Below, in pieces: positions 10,001 to 19,091 of a stretch of 64,000 nucleotides of DNA. The notes below the pieces were generated by a model. That model worked only from the letters and a program-made list of their open reading frames with translations, did no database searches and was not told where the DNA came from. The stretch lies in the NCBI RefSeq assembly GCF_020169515.1, contig NZ_JAHMHW010000005.1:1-64000 (forward strand). Reading direction: 5' to 3'. Position 1 is the first letter of the stretch, and every line of letters begins with the position of its first letter. Origin of the DNA: Paenibacillus vietnamensis (lineage in GTDB: Bacteria > Bacillota > Bacilli > Paenibacillales > Paenibacillaceae). The translations under genes and the position numbers were made by a program.

Positions 10001-11888
10001 TTATTTCAAAGATACGAAGGCGAAAAACGGCAATGTTTACTACTATAAAGTCTATGCTGAGAACCGTAACGGCAAAGGGGATGAATCTTATCGGGCAAAG
10101 GTGGATCTGACGGTTCCCGTATCCGGATTGAAAAAGACGGAATGGCGTGACGACCGGATCGGTACGACGGCGGGCAGCGCGGCGGTATCGGGCTCGAGCA
10201 TCACGATAGCCGGCGCAAACGGCCGCGGCCTGGGAGAAGGCGACGACCTGATCATCTACGACCGGGATATTCGGGATTCGCTCCATTTTGTCAATCAAGC
10301 AGCAGCAGGCAGCAGCGTCGTTAGTGCGAAGCTGGACAGCTGGAATGGCAGCGCCAGCGGCATCATGATGCGTGATCGGCTGCAGGAAAATACCCGGTAC
10401 ATTTATTTCGGCGCCGATCAGGACGGAAATCTGGTGCTTCAGAATCGTACCCGGGATTCCCGCCACGCTTTCTCGGAGCAAAAGAAAAGTCCGATGAACG
10501 CTTTGCTGCTCGGACTTCGTGCGGAAGATTATCCGTATATCAAGCTGGTTCGCGACTATGATTCGCATTACATCCATGCCTATGTGTCCAAGGATGGAGC
10601 AAATTGGCAAATGGTTAAGCGGATGTTTACCCCATTCCCATATGCCGTTTATGCAGGTGTCGCTGCCGCCAAGGATGCGAGCTTCAGCGATGTTACCGTA
10701 GAAGAAACGCCGAATGGACAAGTTTATCCGTATGTGAAAAGAAGTGGCGACAGCATTTCGCTTACTTGGAACAAACCCAAGCAGGCGGTTAAATTCAGTG
10801 TTTTCCGGACGGATGCTGCGGAAGCCGCTTTATCCGATCCGGTATTCAAATCAGGCACCCTGGAGCTGGAGGACGGCTCCCCGTGGACGGTCCTGGCTTC
10901 AGAAACACCGTTGTTGTCGTATGAGGATGACGGACCGGGCTTCGAAGATTTCCCTGTCTATAAGATTGCAGCTATTTCTGCGGATGGAACGGTGCTTGGA
11001 TTTACCGGTCCGGTCTACCCGCCTAATGAATCGCCCGCGCCTCACGTAACTTCGATCAAGGTGGCCAACCGTGCGGTGGGTCAGGATGATACGATCGAAG
11101 TGTCGGGTCTGCCGGAAGGGACGATCGTTAAAGTATACCGTACGCCTACGGATCTAGCCGTGATGGGGTCAACCGTTACGGGAAGCGCGAAAGGAACCGT
11201 AAGCATTCCGCAAATCGGAGCGGAATCGGGAGTTCTGTACGTATCCGCAGCTATTCCCGGCAAGATGGAGAGCGCGCGAACGGCCAAGTCATATCCGGGC
11301 GAAAACGGGCTCATTAACTTGAAGGTAGAAAAGGATGCCACGCTGCGCTTTAACACCAGCGCACCTGGAGACTTCAAGGAGCTGACCATTCTTTCCAATG
11401 GGACGGAGGAAGGAAATAAAAGATTCGGAATCGTCACCTTCAACAACGTACCGGATTTTGGGGACGATACCATAGAATCCGTTACCTTGAAGATGTATCG
11501 GGCCAATGCGAGAACGGCGCTTCTTCGCGCGCATCATATCGAGTGGGACGACTGGAAGGAACCGGGAAGCGGCGGCACGCTTGGAGCCGAGTTAAAGGCC
11601 GGTTATTTTGGGGGAAGCTCGAATGCTGCCCTGGCTTTCTTCGGAGGACCGAATGCGTCAGCTACGGTCACGCCTGAGAATGGAAATGCCGCGTATGGCA
11701 TTAACGGAAGCTGGTATCTGGACGTGACGGAGATTGCAAAAGCAAATCAAGGCACCAGAGCCACGTTTCTGCTGTCTGTTCCAAGCGGGGAAGTGAATCC
11801 GCTGACGAAAGAATATATTTCCGGCTCAAGCGCTCCGGGACAATTTGCTGCCGAATTGATTGTAAAGTATAAGACGGATAACACTTAA
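7083..11888 (+). CDS. secreted multidomain protein, probable polysaccharide-degrading enzyme
   Basis: A 1601-residue exported protein. A signal peptide covers about 1-35 (basic start, hydrophobic core, cut near AKEK). Residues 55-205 are a beta-sandwich resembling the module appended to GH127-type enzymes (AKFWGSD, MVYINGEQIG). About 215-740 are helical with many W/Y/H clusters, compatible with an alpha/alpha toroid, and 740-910 look like a beta domain. A fibronectin type III domain lies near 920-1015. A DUF1349-like lectin fold follows near 1020-1205 (SGIMMRDRL, YVSKDGANW). A second FnIII-like segment comes next, then a C-terminal CBM96-like domain near 1410-1600. I do not recognise the catalytic family. 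The neighbours are lyases and an importer, so a secreted depolymerase is the natural reading. GGAGG precedes the ATG. Confidence 0.6.
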   Translation: MNRFRLVKQILTVILVAAIAMPMIGAADYSKVMAKEKQSTNGLLDKMIFGDPDSEQAHRFKGDFTNVIDGALGESARAALPRTPPDIQGGEMTFTMKVDPVAQNYFTAKFWGSDASSYRTMVYINGEQIGYRRTGDYQPLELGTGNALPNRFYYSTTLLPLEHTYGHDTVEISLRTYSGNFGDTVSQPARGYYKAYTHTEANLDVSGEVQGSKLEEGKSYLRDDLTDDEKQTMVDQYLLNMVNTFNSYSALIDGSPNAKLSIERYKDDLKFYASALHYDWSPAKTAEEKRAALGRIFKVIDNHVKDYYGNIRLVTRGGHQGDWGGYYGALGESLYLVEQLIKDDGIYGEEAFDAFLDEPFVTGTADGLYSLAGVDWNGGELSRREAWERVLKANFDFARSRLSYIYNQVVYTYEGAWEAHEGLRIIGSPFFEGKERSHRMLLEALGGQPFLGEEVLVGPNGEELDLYHSLFYHDQTARFTEDYLQIVAKGLAKSKLDANGNVVRRLPYGEHYTGLTEAGQTRENGYVSNYGEAANYLLKYFYKTLNHPGDEALNDEILKLALKNMHARGFARYTSVDDGGKRIMRAEQVTDERNTAFPGFYAYGARTSTGMALQYASLEMEMVHNEQKYSGPEWEEYWRYAKEAVGFAQQQLADHQLFNFTFGTRGTNSGEDYHLAKTYKYITETRDDYDRFDSVAAGVVLPQTDFDYYSENEIAELGVNPADYEQFAWADVDNMFISLRDGDFRMFGNLNELNKGYSSNGRLHVLGENYDHIVQIATDGKYQYQDYWIRMDNIDMIFFEDQLTNGATAPQAMAGEIIPITYQPGVGKTDRDNFEADTPYAGYPDLLTARYGQYFIVFNTTRGVYGNEQSFDVTIPSDYKEKTVLDLVSGKQLPVSPKGKVTIPPKTAMVLKLTTGFDGEKGPDIVDFTSALAGNDYAGITWKTTPGAQSYEITRSETENGKYKVIAKGVKGNYFKDTKAKNGNVYYYKVYAENRNGKGDESYRAKVDLTVPVSGLKKTEWRDDRIGTTAGSAAVSGSSITIAGANGRGLGEGDDLIIYDRDIRDSLHFVNQAAAGSSVVSAKLDSWNGSASGIMMRDRLQENTRYIYFGADQDGNLVLQNRTRDSRHAFSEQKKSPMNALLLGLRAEDYPYIKLVRDYDSHYIHAYVSKDGANWQMVKRMFTPFPYAVYAGVAAAKDASFSDVTVEETPNGQVYPYVKRSGDSISLTWNKPKQAVKFSVFRTDAAEAALSDPVFKSGTLELEDGSPWTVLASETPLLSYEDDGPGFEDFPVYKIAAISADGTVLGFTGPVYPPNESPAPHVTSIKVANRAVGQDDTIEVSGLPEGTIVKVYRTPTDLAVMGSTVTGSAKGTVSIPQIGAESGVLYVSAAIPGKMESARTAKSYPGENGLINLKVEKDATLRFNTSAPGDFKELTILSNGTEEGNKRFGIVTFNNVPDFGDDTIESVTLKMYRANARTALLRAHHIEWDDWKEPGSGGTLGAELKAGYFGGSSNAALAFFGGPNASATVTPENGNAAYGINGSWYLDVTEIAKANQGTRATFLLSVPSGEVNPLTKEYISGSSAPGQFAAELIVKYKTDNT

Positions 11889-11898
11889 ATCACCAATG

Positions 11899-11940
11899 CC
11901 GGCCTGCGAAATCATGACGCAGGCCGGTTTTTCCTTTTTA
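11899..11940 (+). terminator. Rho-independent terminator
   Basis: Perfect 10 bp arms CCGGCCTGCG/CGCAGGCCGG are followed by TTTTTCCTTTTT, directly after the secreted protein gene. Confidence 0.9.
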
Positions 11941-11952
11941 GCGGTATTGGGA

Positions 11953-12030
11953 AATCGTTAGATATCGACCTAATCGTTAAAATTCCGTGCTTATCCGTTT
12001 CAGGCGGATATGTGAAAATAGAGCAATCAA
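11953..12030 (+). promoter_or_regulatory. conserved leader block of lyase gene 2
   Basis: Second copy of the block at 3549-3660, with the same order of elements ending in TGTGAAAATAGAGCAA. AATCGTT occurs at 11953 and 11972, 19 bp apart, about two helical turns, as expected for an AraC-type dimer. Confidence 0.6.
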
Positions 12031-12053
12031 TCAAGAGAGAGAGCTGGTAAACA

Positions 12054-15000
12054 ATGAGAGTCCATATCGATTTGTTCAAGGAATGGAACGCGACAGGGAG
12101 CCGATCCGATACGGGCTTCAGCCTGCACGACAAGCTTCTGCTGGAATATCCGGCAGAGGAGGACGCGGCGGGCTGGTATCCGATCGGCTTCGAGCGGGGG
12201 AATCATTCCGCGTTGGATGCCATGGGCTGGTATGGCTTGATCCTGCTTTTGAACACGGAGGATGAAGCTGCGGAGGTCGTCATTAAAGCGCATTTTGCGG
12301 ATGATCGAACGGTGGAGGCCAAGGTATCGGCCGCCGGCACAGGTGAACGCGAGCTCAGGGTAAGGCTGGAGGATTTTGAGATCGAAGCCGCCAAAGCCAA
12401 CATCTGGCGGTTTCTGAAGGGCTTTGAGCTTCAGGGGAATGCGGAGCTTCGGTCCGCGCGGCTTGTTCGGGGCGAGAGGCTGTTTGTCCAAGCGGACGTA
12501 AGGGGGAAATCCGGAGATGCGGGAGAGGCAGTCGAGTACAGGATGACGGTCTATAACTGCACGGATGAGAGGCAGCTTGTGTCGGTTAACCAGAAGTATA
12601 ACGGCTGGGAATCGCTGCACCCGGAGCTGGCGCCCCGCCAATTTATGCTGGAGCCTCTTGGCAGCCGGGAGATTACGGCTGTTGTTCGGGTGCATGAAAC
12701 GATGGTGCCCGGCGGTCATGAAACGACCGTCCTCGGATTCATCGCGAACGGAGACGGCGGCAGCGCCGTCCAAGTCGAGCTGAAGACGCTGCGCAGCCTT
12801 TCGCATCCCTATATTTATTGGACGAAGGAGCAGTGGGCGGAGCGTAAGGCGCTGATTGAACGGCATGAAAGCTTCCGTCCCGGGTATAAGCGGATGCTGG
12901 AGGATGCCGATGCATGGACGGTTAAACCTCCCGTACCTGTAGAGGAGCGGGACTACTGCTACGATACCCGTGAAGAGCACTATATCATGTCCGCCGCCTA
13001 TGCGTATGCGCTGACCGGAGAGAGGCGCTACGCGGAGAAAGTGGCGCAGTTTTTCCGTTACTTCATCGATGAGGAGACCGGATATCCGCGCAAGAAGAAG
13101 GGCTGCAGCCAAAGCTACGTACAGGAGGGGCATTTTTTCCAGCATCTCGCCATTCCGTATGACATCATTCACGATGCAGGGGTGCTGACGCCCGAAGAGC
13201 ACAAAGGGGTGGAGAAGTGCTTCCGCATCTACATGGATATTCTGGACCATCACATTCAAAGAGGGCATATTTCCAACTGGCTGTTATCCGAAATTACGGG
13301 CGCCTTCTATTGCGCCCTGGCTATTCAAGATATGGAGAGAGCGCTGAGGTTTGTTTACGGGCCGGGCGGTTCCGTCCAGCAGCTGAGCTGCGGACTGTTT
13401 AACGACGGCTGGTGGCATGAATGCTCCGTCGGCTACAACACCTGGGTATCGTCGATGTATATCCATACGGCGCATGCGCTCCTGCCTTTTGGCATCAACA
13501 TTTTGCATACGCATTTTCCGATCCCGTTCAACGATGAAGTGGACAGCACATACGGCGGACAAAATGCCAAGATCCGTTTCGGCATGTACAACAAAAAGTG
13601 GGGCGGCAACCGCAAAAGCTACGTCCGCATCAAGGATTTGTTCGATGCAACGATTCCTTTCCTCGATCATAGAGGGGTTCTGTTCGGCATCAGCGATTCC
13701 GACGAGAAGAAGCTGGAAGGCGTGCATTTCGGCTCCACATACGATCTGGCCTATACGTATTACAAAGATCCCGAGTACATTCCGGTCATCAAGATGAACA
13801 ATGAGACGGATCCGATATTCGGCCATGCGGAGCTTCCGGATTACGAGTCTTCTTATGTGAAAAATAACGCCTTCGCCGATAACGTTGGAGTGGCCATGCT
13901 TCGGAGCCGGACGGCCGAAAGGGAGCGGAAGGAGCAAATCCAGGCGGTGCTCCGCTACGGTTCCCATGGCTTTGCACACGGCCATTTCGACCGGACCGGG
14001 CTGCTCTCCGTCATGCGGTACGGCCGCAGCTTCTTCAATCCGGAGCATGTCTGGTGGGGATACGCTCATTTTATGTACAAATTTTACGTCCAAAATTCGA
14101 TCACGAAAAACATGGTCACCGTGGACGGGAAAATGCAGGTGCCGGCCGATTCCAGACGGAGCCTGTTCTACAGCGGAAGCGCGATTCAGGCCGCGGCTGT
14201 GGAAACGACCGCTCCATGGGCATTTCCCCCTTACGGCGGCATGGTATACCGGGAGAACGAAACGCTGGAGGAGCGCTGCGCCATGAACGCCAGCTCCCTG
14301 CCGCCGCAGCCGGCGGACGCCGAGTACGGAAAGCTGTCGGCGTTCACGGAGCCTGTCCGCCAGAAGCGGGTGATGGGCGTGACGGATGACTTTATTGTCC
14401 TGTTCGATTACCTGCAAGGGGAGCGGGAGCATCAGTTCGACTGTTTGTTCCAGATCAAAGGCTTTAAGGAGCTGAAAGCGGAGCGCCTGAAGCACATCAA
14501 GCATACGAGCCAATGGTCGGATCATCCGTTGTCTGATGCCCAGTTTGTTACGGACTGTCAATGGTACGAGGCGGCAGGAACAAGTGTGGCCAGGTTCGAG
14601 ACGGTATTCGGCGAGGGAGAGGATTTGAGGGGAACCCGGACCTCCTACAATACTCAAGGCCCGCTCAAGATGGATGTTCATACCGCCTGGCCGCAGCGTA
14701 CGGAGCAGATCATCGGCCGCGCCGCCGAGTACCACGGCATCACCATTCCGATGGAATACGCGGTGGAAGCTGACGGGGCCGTCATCGGGCAAGGCGGCTT
14801 CGGGGCCTGGATTCTCGGCGAGGGCAAGGTCGATCTGAAGCTTGGCAGCGACGTCAAAGTGTTGACCCTGCGGGTCAAAAACCATCCGACCTACACCGAG
14901 CAGAAGTATCCCGAGCGGACGAAGCAGGGACTGTTCTGGGGCGAAGCCTGCGTCATAACGGCGGATGGCATGAAGCTTCGTCTGACCGAGCTGTCTCCCG

Positions 15001-15464
15001 AATATATCAACGTGGATACCGGCTTCGGCATCGGGAAGGATTATGAGGGCGGCCGCGTAACGATCGTGGGGAACGAATATCCGGGTGCGATTCCGGCGAG
15101 TCCGGTTGACCATGAGCAGGAGGCTGTTATCCGCGTCGGCTTGGAAGGCTTGCGCGCAGTCCGCTTCGTCGGCCTGATCGGGGCGGATGCTTTTCCAGGC
15201 GACGAAGCCCAGAGACGGATGACCTACGGCATCCGGATGAAGGGCGAGACCGGACGTTTTATTACCGTGGTAGAGCCCCATGAGTCTGACCCGATGATTG
15301 TGTCCGTTCATTCTTCGAATGAAAATACGGTGCGGGTGGAGCTGAAGGACGGCCGTTCGCAGGAAATAACCGTGCAGGAAATCGAGTCCGACCATAACAC
15401 CCTTCTGCTTCGGGAATACAGGAACGGCAGTCTGGTGCGGGAAGAGCTGGCGAAGGGCAAGTGA
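12054..15464 (+). CDS. large cytoplasmic heparinase II/III-family lyase-like protein
   Basis: An 1136-residue protein without a signal peptide. About 1-240 are beta-rich. About 250-620 are a helical toroid that begins YIYWTKEQWAERKALIE, a typical start of alginate-lyase/heparinase II/III toroids. The hallmark HGFAHGHFDRTGLL (His near 641-643) opens the C-terminal beta-sandwich. The protein is longer than most family members because of N- and C-terminal beta additions. It differs from the 3672 protein in layout, so the two are not recent duplicates even though they share a leader. A role in intracellular cleavage of uronate oligosaccharides is inferred from family and context. GAGAGAGAGCTGG is the ribosome site. 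Confidence 0.75.
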   Translation: MRVHIDLFKEWNATGSRSDTGFSLHDKLLLEYPAEEDAAGWYPIGFERGNHSALDAMGWYGLILLLNTEDEAAEVVIKAHFADDRTVEAKVSAAGTGERELRVRLEDFEIEAAKANIWRFLKGFELQGNAELRSARLVRGERLFVQADVRGKSGDAGEAVEYRMTVYNCTDERQLVSVNQKYNGWESLHPELAPRQFMLEPLGSREITAVVRVHETMVPGGHETTVLGFIANGDGGSAVQVELKTLRSLSHPYIYWTKEQWAERKALIERHESFRPGYKRMLEDADAWTVKPPVPVEERDYCYDTREEHYIMSAAYAYALTGERRYAEKVAQFFRYFIDEETGYPRKKKGCSQSYVQEGHFFQHLAIPYDIIHDAGVLTPEEHKGVEKCFRIYMDILDHHIQRGHISNWLLSEITGAFYCALAIQDMERALRFVYGPGGSVQQLSCGLFNDGWWHECSVGYNTWVSSMYIHTAHALLPFGINILHTHFPIPFNDEVDSTYGGQNAKIRFGMYNKKWGGNRKSYVRIKDLFDATIPFLDHRGVLFGISDSDEKKLEGVHFGSTYDLAYTYYKDPEYIPVIKMNNETDPIFGHAELPDYESSYVKNNAFADNVGVAMLRSRTAERERKEQIQAVLRYGSHGFAHGHFDRTGLLSVMRYGRSFFNPEHVWWGYAHFMYKFYVQNSITKNMVTVDGKMQVPADSRRSLFYSGSAIQAAAVETTAPWAFPPYGGMVYRENETLEERCAMNASSLPPQPADAEYGKLSAFTEPVRQKRVMGVTDDFIVLFDYLQGEREHQFDCLFQIKGFKELKAERLKHIKHTSQWSDHPLSDAQFVTDCQWYEAAGTSVARFETVFGEGEDLRGTRTSYNTQGPLKMDVHTAWPQRTEQIIGRAAEYHGITIPMEYAVEADGAVIGQGGFGAWILGEGKVDLKLGSDVKVLTLRVKNHPTYTEQKYPERTKQGLFWGEACVITADGMKLRLTELSPEYINVDTGFGIGKDYEGGRVTIVGNEYPGAIPASPVDHEQEAVIRVGLEGLRAVRFVGLIGADAFPGDEAQRRMTYGIRMKGETGRFITVVEPHESDPMIVSVHSSNENTVRVELKDGRSQEITVQEIESDHNTLLLREYRNGSLVREELAKGK

Positions 15465-15481
15465 AAAGGAAAGCTTCAAGG

Positions 15482-15516
15482 AAAGGCATGAGACAACGGT
15501 TTCATGTCTTTTTCTT
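15482..15516 (+). terminator. probable terminator
   Basis: An imperfect stem, GGCATGAGAC against GTTTCATGTC with an AACG loop, runs into TTTTTCTTTT after the lyase stop codon. Confidence 0.7.
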
Positions 15517-15582
15517 TTGAATTCCTTAAATAACCGTACATGGAGCATAAAAAACTGCATTCCTTGGGGTGTTATCCTTTTA

Positions 15583-15588
15583 TATAAT
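15583..15588 (+). promoter_or_regulatory. -10 box, promoter of the membrane AraC regulator
   Basis: TATAAT lies 35 bp before the chosen ATG at 15623. Transcription from it would begin near 15595, which excludes upstream in-frame GTG/ATG codons at 15569 and 15587. The -35 is weak. Confidence 0.6.
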
Positions 15589-15622
15589 GGAGCCTAAAAC
15601 TAAAAATAGACCGGGGGAGACT

Positions 15623-17941
15623 ATGAACAAGGTACGTAACTTTTTGCTTAAGAAAAGCCTGCTGATCCGAATTATTATTTCTTATCTGGTTGTCGGTTTG
15701 TTAGTCATTGCGGTACTGACGCTGGCCATCACCTCCAAAGTATCCGAGAGCTTGAAGGATGAATTGACGCTTTCGACGGACCGGTCTTTGGAGCAGACCT
15801 ATAATACGGCGAACATCTTGTTAAGCTCGACTTACCAGCATTTTGCAAACGCTTACGCCTCTGACGACATTCAAGCCGGGTTTTATGCCCATGATTTCGA
15901 TACGGGCATCATGGGGAGAATCGGGAACAAATTGACGGATCTGGCCCATACCAATCCGATGGTGCATTCCGTCTATCTCGTGAATACAAGGCACGAGCTG
16001 GTTTTTTCCTCGCTGACTACCGTCAGGTCCTTTCCTGAATTTTACGATCAGCAAATTTTGCACCTGCTGGAGAATACGAATGCTCTGCGCGGCAGCATAT
16101 TCGTTCCGCGGAACACATCGTATGTTTATGATACGAAGCCGTTTAGCGGCAATTTAATAACGGTTGCTTATACGAGTACCCGCGATAACGACGCTTCGAA
16201 CGGAGCCATGATTCTTAATTTGGACCAGCAGGTGCTGCAAAATATGATGATGAACGGCACAGGCAGCAAATCCTTTCAATCGATGATTCTAAACCGGCAG
16301 GGAATCGTCATCTCCCATTCGGACGATACGAGGATCGGCACGGACATTTCGGGGCTGGAGGCCATTCGGACCGTTTTGAAAACAGACTCCTCGCAAGGAG
16401 TTATCGAAACCGAGATTGACGGGACGAACCATCGGATTTTCTATATGAAGTCCGACAGTCTGGGCTGGATTTTCATTGGCGATGTCAATTATATGAGCTT
16501 GCTGAGCAAGGTGAATGCGGTCAAACAGTACATTCTCACCGTCACGGCGGTTATTTTGCTCATCGTTATTTTAAGCGGGTTTTTCTTCACTCGAATGATA
16601 TACGGCCCGATCCATGAGCTGATCAAAAATATGACCAAAACATCGGCTTCGGTTCATAACGGGCGTCCGGTCAGCGAGTTTGCTCTGCTCTCGGACACGT
16701 TCCGGCATCTGGAGCGAAAGGTGCAGGATTTGCAGACCAGCGTGGCCGGCTATCAAAATACGGAGCGGAGAGAGGTGCTTCGGCAGCTCACGACGGGAGG
16801 CTGGAGCAGCGAAGCGGATATGACCGCAAGGCTGTCCCGGCTCGGAATACAGCTCCCGACCTCCGGCTTCCAGGTGTGCATGCTCCGCCTGGATTCTTTT
16901 GCCGCGCTTTCGGAGGCATACAGCCCCAATGACCTTTATCTTCTAAAATACGGCGTTTGCAACATTGCCGACGAGCTCGGTGCCCCGCATTTTCAAACGT
17001 TCAGCTTCGACGGCGGGGAGGACAGAATCGTCATTCTGTTTGTAAAGGCGGAAGGCACGGAGCCGGATATCCGGCAGCTTATGCGGGATATTCAAGAGAA
17101 TACGGAGCGTTTCCTGAAGCTTGCGACAACGGCATCCGTCGGTTTGCACGCAGACGGGCTTCAGCAAATCCCTATGTCTTGGCAATCGGCGTACAATGCT
17201 TCCCGATACCGCTTGGCGTTCGGACCGGGCTGCCTCATCGCCGCGGATATCGAGGACAGCCGGGAGCCGATTGAAGGCAGCTTGTCCTCCGCGATGGAGA
17301 AGCAAGTAACCGACAGCATGAAGCTTGGCGATTCCGCGAAGACTGCAAATGCCCTAAAAGAGTATTTCAGGCTGCTTCGAAAAGCTCCGTTCGATGAAAC
17401 GATGTTTCTCTTGAACCAACTGCTGTTTACCGTAACCCGGACGTCCAAATCGATGGCGACAGGGGACTTAAGCGGCCTTAGCACCGATATCGGATCCTTG
17501 GGCCAGCAGCTATACAAGTGGGAGACGCTGGATCAGGTGGAGGAATGGTTCATCGGGCTGGGCGAAACGGCGATCAGCTTAAGAGACAAGCAGTCCTCCC
17601 AGAAAAATGTGCTGATCGTGGAGAAGGTGAGAAGCCATATTCACGACCACTATACGAACCCTAATCTGACTGTGGAAATGCTGGCCGAGGTGGCGGGGCT
17701 CTCCGTCAACTACATGAGGAAGATTTTTAAGGATATCGCCTGTACTTCCCTGAATCAATACATCAACGATTACCGCTTTGAGAAAGCGAAAGAGCTGCTT
17801 CTGACGACGGACCTGCCTGCCAATAAAATCGGAGAGATGGTCGGGATGGACAACTCGAAGTATTTTTACATTTCCTTTAAGAAGCATAGCGGCAAAACGC
17901 CGGACCATTTCCGGAAAAGCAGCGGCGATGGGTTAACGTAA
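15623..17941 (+). CDS. membrane-bound AraC-type regulator with extracellular sensor
   Basis: A 772-residue one-component transmembrane regulator. TM1 lies near 15-35, an extracellular dCache-like sensor spans about 36-280, and TM2 lies near 290-312 (ILTVTAVILLIVILSGFFF). A HAMP-like linker, a mid-domain of about 150 residues and a C-terminal double helix-turn-helix (about 665-765) follow, ending in YISFKKHSGKTPDHFRK. It probably senses an extracellular sugar and activates the importer genes that follow at once and perhaps the lyases. GGGGGAGA supports the ATG at 15623. It has no histidine kinase or receiver domain, so signalling is direct from membrane to DNA. Confidence 0.85.
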   Translation: MNKVRNFLLKKSLLIRIIISYLVVGLLVIAVLTLAITSKVSESLKDELTLSTDRSLEQTYNTANILLSSTYQHFANAYASDDIQAGFYAHDFDTGIMGRIGNKLTDLAHTNPMVHSVYLVNTRHELVFSSLTTVRSFPEFYDQQILHLLENTNALRGSIFVPRNTSYVYDTKPFSGNLITVAYTSTRDNDASNGAMILNLDQQVLQNMMMNGTGSKSFQSMILNRQGIVISHSDDTRIGTDISGLEAIRTVLKTDSSQGVIETEIDGTNHRIFYMKSDSLGWIFIGDVNYMSLLSKVNAVKQYILTVTAVILLIVILSGFFFTRMIYGPIHELIKNMTKTSASVHNGRPVSEFALLSDTFRHLERKVQDLQTSVAGYQNTERREVLRQLTTGGWSSEADMTARLSRLGIQLPTSGFQVCMLRLDSFAALSEAYSPNDLYLLKYGVCNIADELGAPHFQTFSFDGGEDRIVILFVKAEGTEPDIRQLMRDIQENTERFLKLATTASVGLHADGLQQIPMSWQSAYNASRYRLAFGPGCLIAADIEDSREPIEGSLSSAMEKQVTDSMKLGDSAKTANALKEYFRLLRKAPFDETMFLLNQLLFTVTRTSKSMATGDLSGLSTDIGSLGQQLYKWETLDQVEEWFIGLGETAISLRDKQSSQKNVLIVEKVRSHIHDHYTNPNLTVEMLAEVAGLSVNYMRKIFKDIACTSLNQYINDYRFEKAKELLLTTDLPANKIGEMVGMDNSKYFYISFKKHSGKTPDHFRKSSGDGLT

Positions 17942-18092
17942 AGTGAATTTTTAATCCGATCATTGTATTTCATACCTGTGCTTACCGCTTATTTCATGCT
18001 TTTTATCGCGTTTTTGAGGTTTTGCCATCAGGCAGAACCATGTAAAGTGAGGTCATCACATCAGCAGCATGAAAGTAAAGGAGGAACAGAAG

Positions 18093-19070
18093 TTGAGCAA
18101 TACCGCTATGAGCATCCCTGAGCACGCTTACCCGGGCACGAAAAAACGGGGCATCCTCGGGGCATTTTTCTTCGAACTGATCAAAAACAAATTTTTGTAT
18201 TTGTTGGCGCTGCCGGGAATGATCTGGTTTTTTATTTTTGCTTACCTGCCGATGGGCGGAATTGTTATCGCCTTTCAAGACTTTAAAGCGATGAAAGGAA
18301 TTGCCCGCAGCGAATTTGTCGGTCTGAAAAATTTTCAGTTTTTTTTCCGGTCGAATGACTGGATTCAAATTGTAACCAATACGGTGTTCCTGAATGTATT
18401 GTTTATCGCCTTTAATACGCTTGCGGCCGTTGCGATTGCAGTAATGGTGACCGAGCTCGGCGGAAAATGGTTCAAAAAAATAACCCAGTCCGTCATGATA
18501 TTCCCGCACTTCCTGTCCTGGACCGTGGTAGCCATGTTCGTCATGGCTTTTGTATCGACGGACGGAGGTTTTATCAATCAAATTCTGTCCGTGTTCGGAA
18601 TACCGCCTGTCCAGTTTCTATCTTCGCCAGGGTATTGGCCGGTCATTCTGGTGCTGTTGAAGGTTTGGCATGGGGCGGGCTTCGGTTCTATCGTGTATAT
18701 GGCGACGATCTCCGGCATCAACCCGGATATTTATGAGTCGGCCTCCATCGATGGAGCAAGCAGATTCCAGAAGATCCGGTATATTACGCTTCCTTTGCTG
18801 AAGCCTACGGTGATCCTGCTTCTCATTCTGGCTGTAGGCGGCATCTTTAACGGCGACTTCGGCATGATCTATGCGATCATTGGGCGCAATCCTCCGTTGT
18901 ATCCGACTACGGACGTCATCGATACGTATCTCTTCCGCGCCATGATGGATCTCGGCGATATGAGCATGTCCGCGGCCATCGGATTTATGCAGTCCCTGGT
19001 GGGCTTCGTGCTTGTATTGACCGTCAATTACGCGGCCAAAAAAGTCGCGCCGGAGTCCGCTATTTTCTAA
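18093..19070 (+). CDS. sugar ABC transporter permease, LplB-like
   Basis: Inner-membrane permease of a CUT1-type importer, 325 residues with about six membrane segments. The cytoplasmic EAA loop reads YESASIDGASRFQKIRYITLPLL. I choose the TTG at 18093 because AAAGGAGG at 18077-18084 sits 8 bases before it. The ATG at 18069 lies upstream of that ribosome site. It works with the permease at 19092 and the lipoprotein at 20040. No ATPase is encoded here, and these systems commonly share an MsmK-type ATPase encoded elsewhere. Confidence 0.9.
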   Translation: MSNTAMSIPEHAYPGTKKRGILGAFFFELIKNKFLYLLALPGMIWFFIFAYLPMGGIVIAFQDFKAMKGIARSEFVGLKNFQFFFRSNDWIQIVTNTVFLNVLFIAFNTLAAVAIAVMVTELGGKWFKKITQSVMIFPHFLSWTVVAMFVMAFVSTDGGFINQILSVFGIPPVQFLSSPGYWPVILVLLKVWHGAGFGSIVYMATISGINPDIYESASIDGASRFQKIRYITLPLLKPTVILLLILAVGGIFNGDFGMIYAIIGRNPPLYPTTDVIDTYLFRAMMDLGDMSMSAAIGFMQSLVGFVLVLTVNYAAKKVAPESAIF

Positions 19071-19091
19071 TAAAGGAAGTGAAAACCGTAC

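Noticed and set aside
9357..10721. 454-codon minus-strand frame inside the secreted protein gene
   Set aside because: Antisense to FnIII and lectin domains and without a ribosome site.
3672..15464. Glycosaminoglycan sulfatase expected beside heparinase-type lyases
   Set aside because: No protein in the window carries the sulfatase C/S-x-P-x-R signature, so sulfated glycosaminoglycans cannot be claimed as substrate.
13284..15560. Long open frame (758 codons) on the minus strand opposite the second lyase gene
   Set aside because: It lies fully antisense to a well-supported lyase, has no ribosome site and no recognisable domain. GC-rich third positions open such shadow frames.
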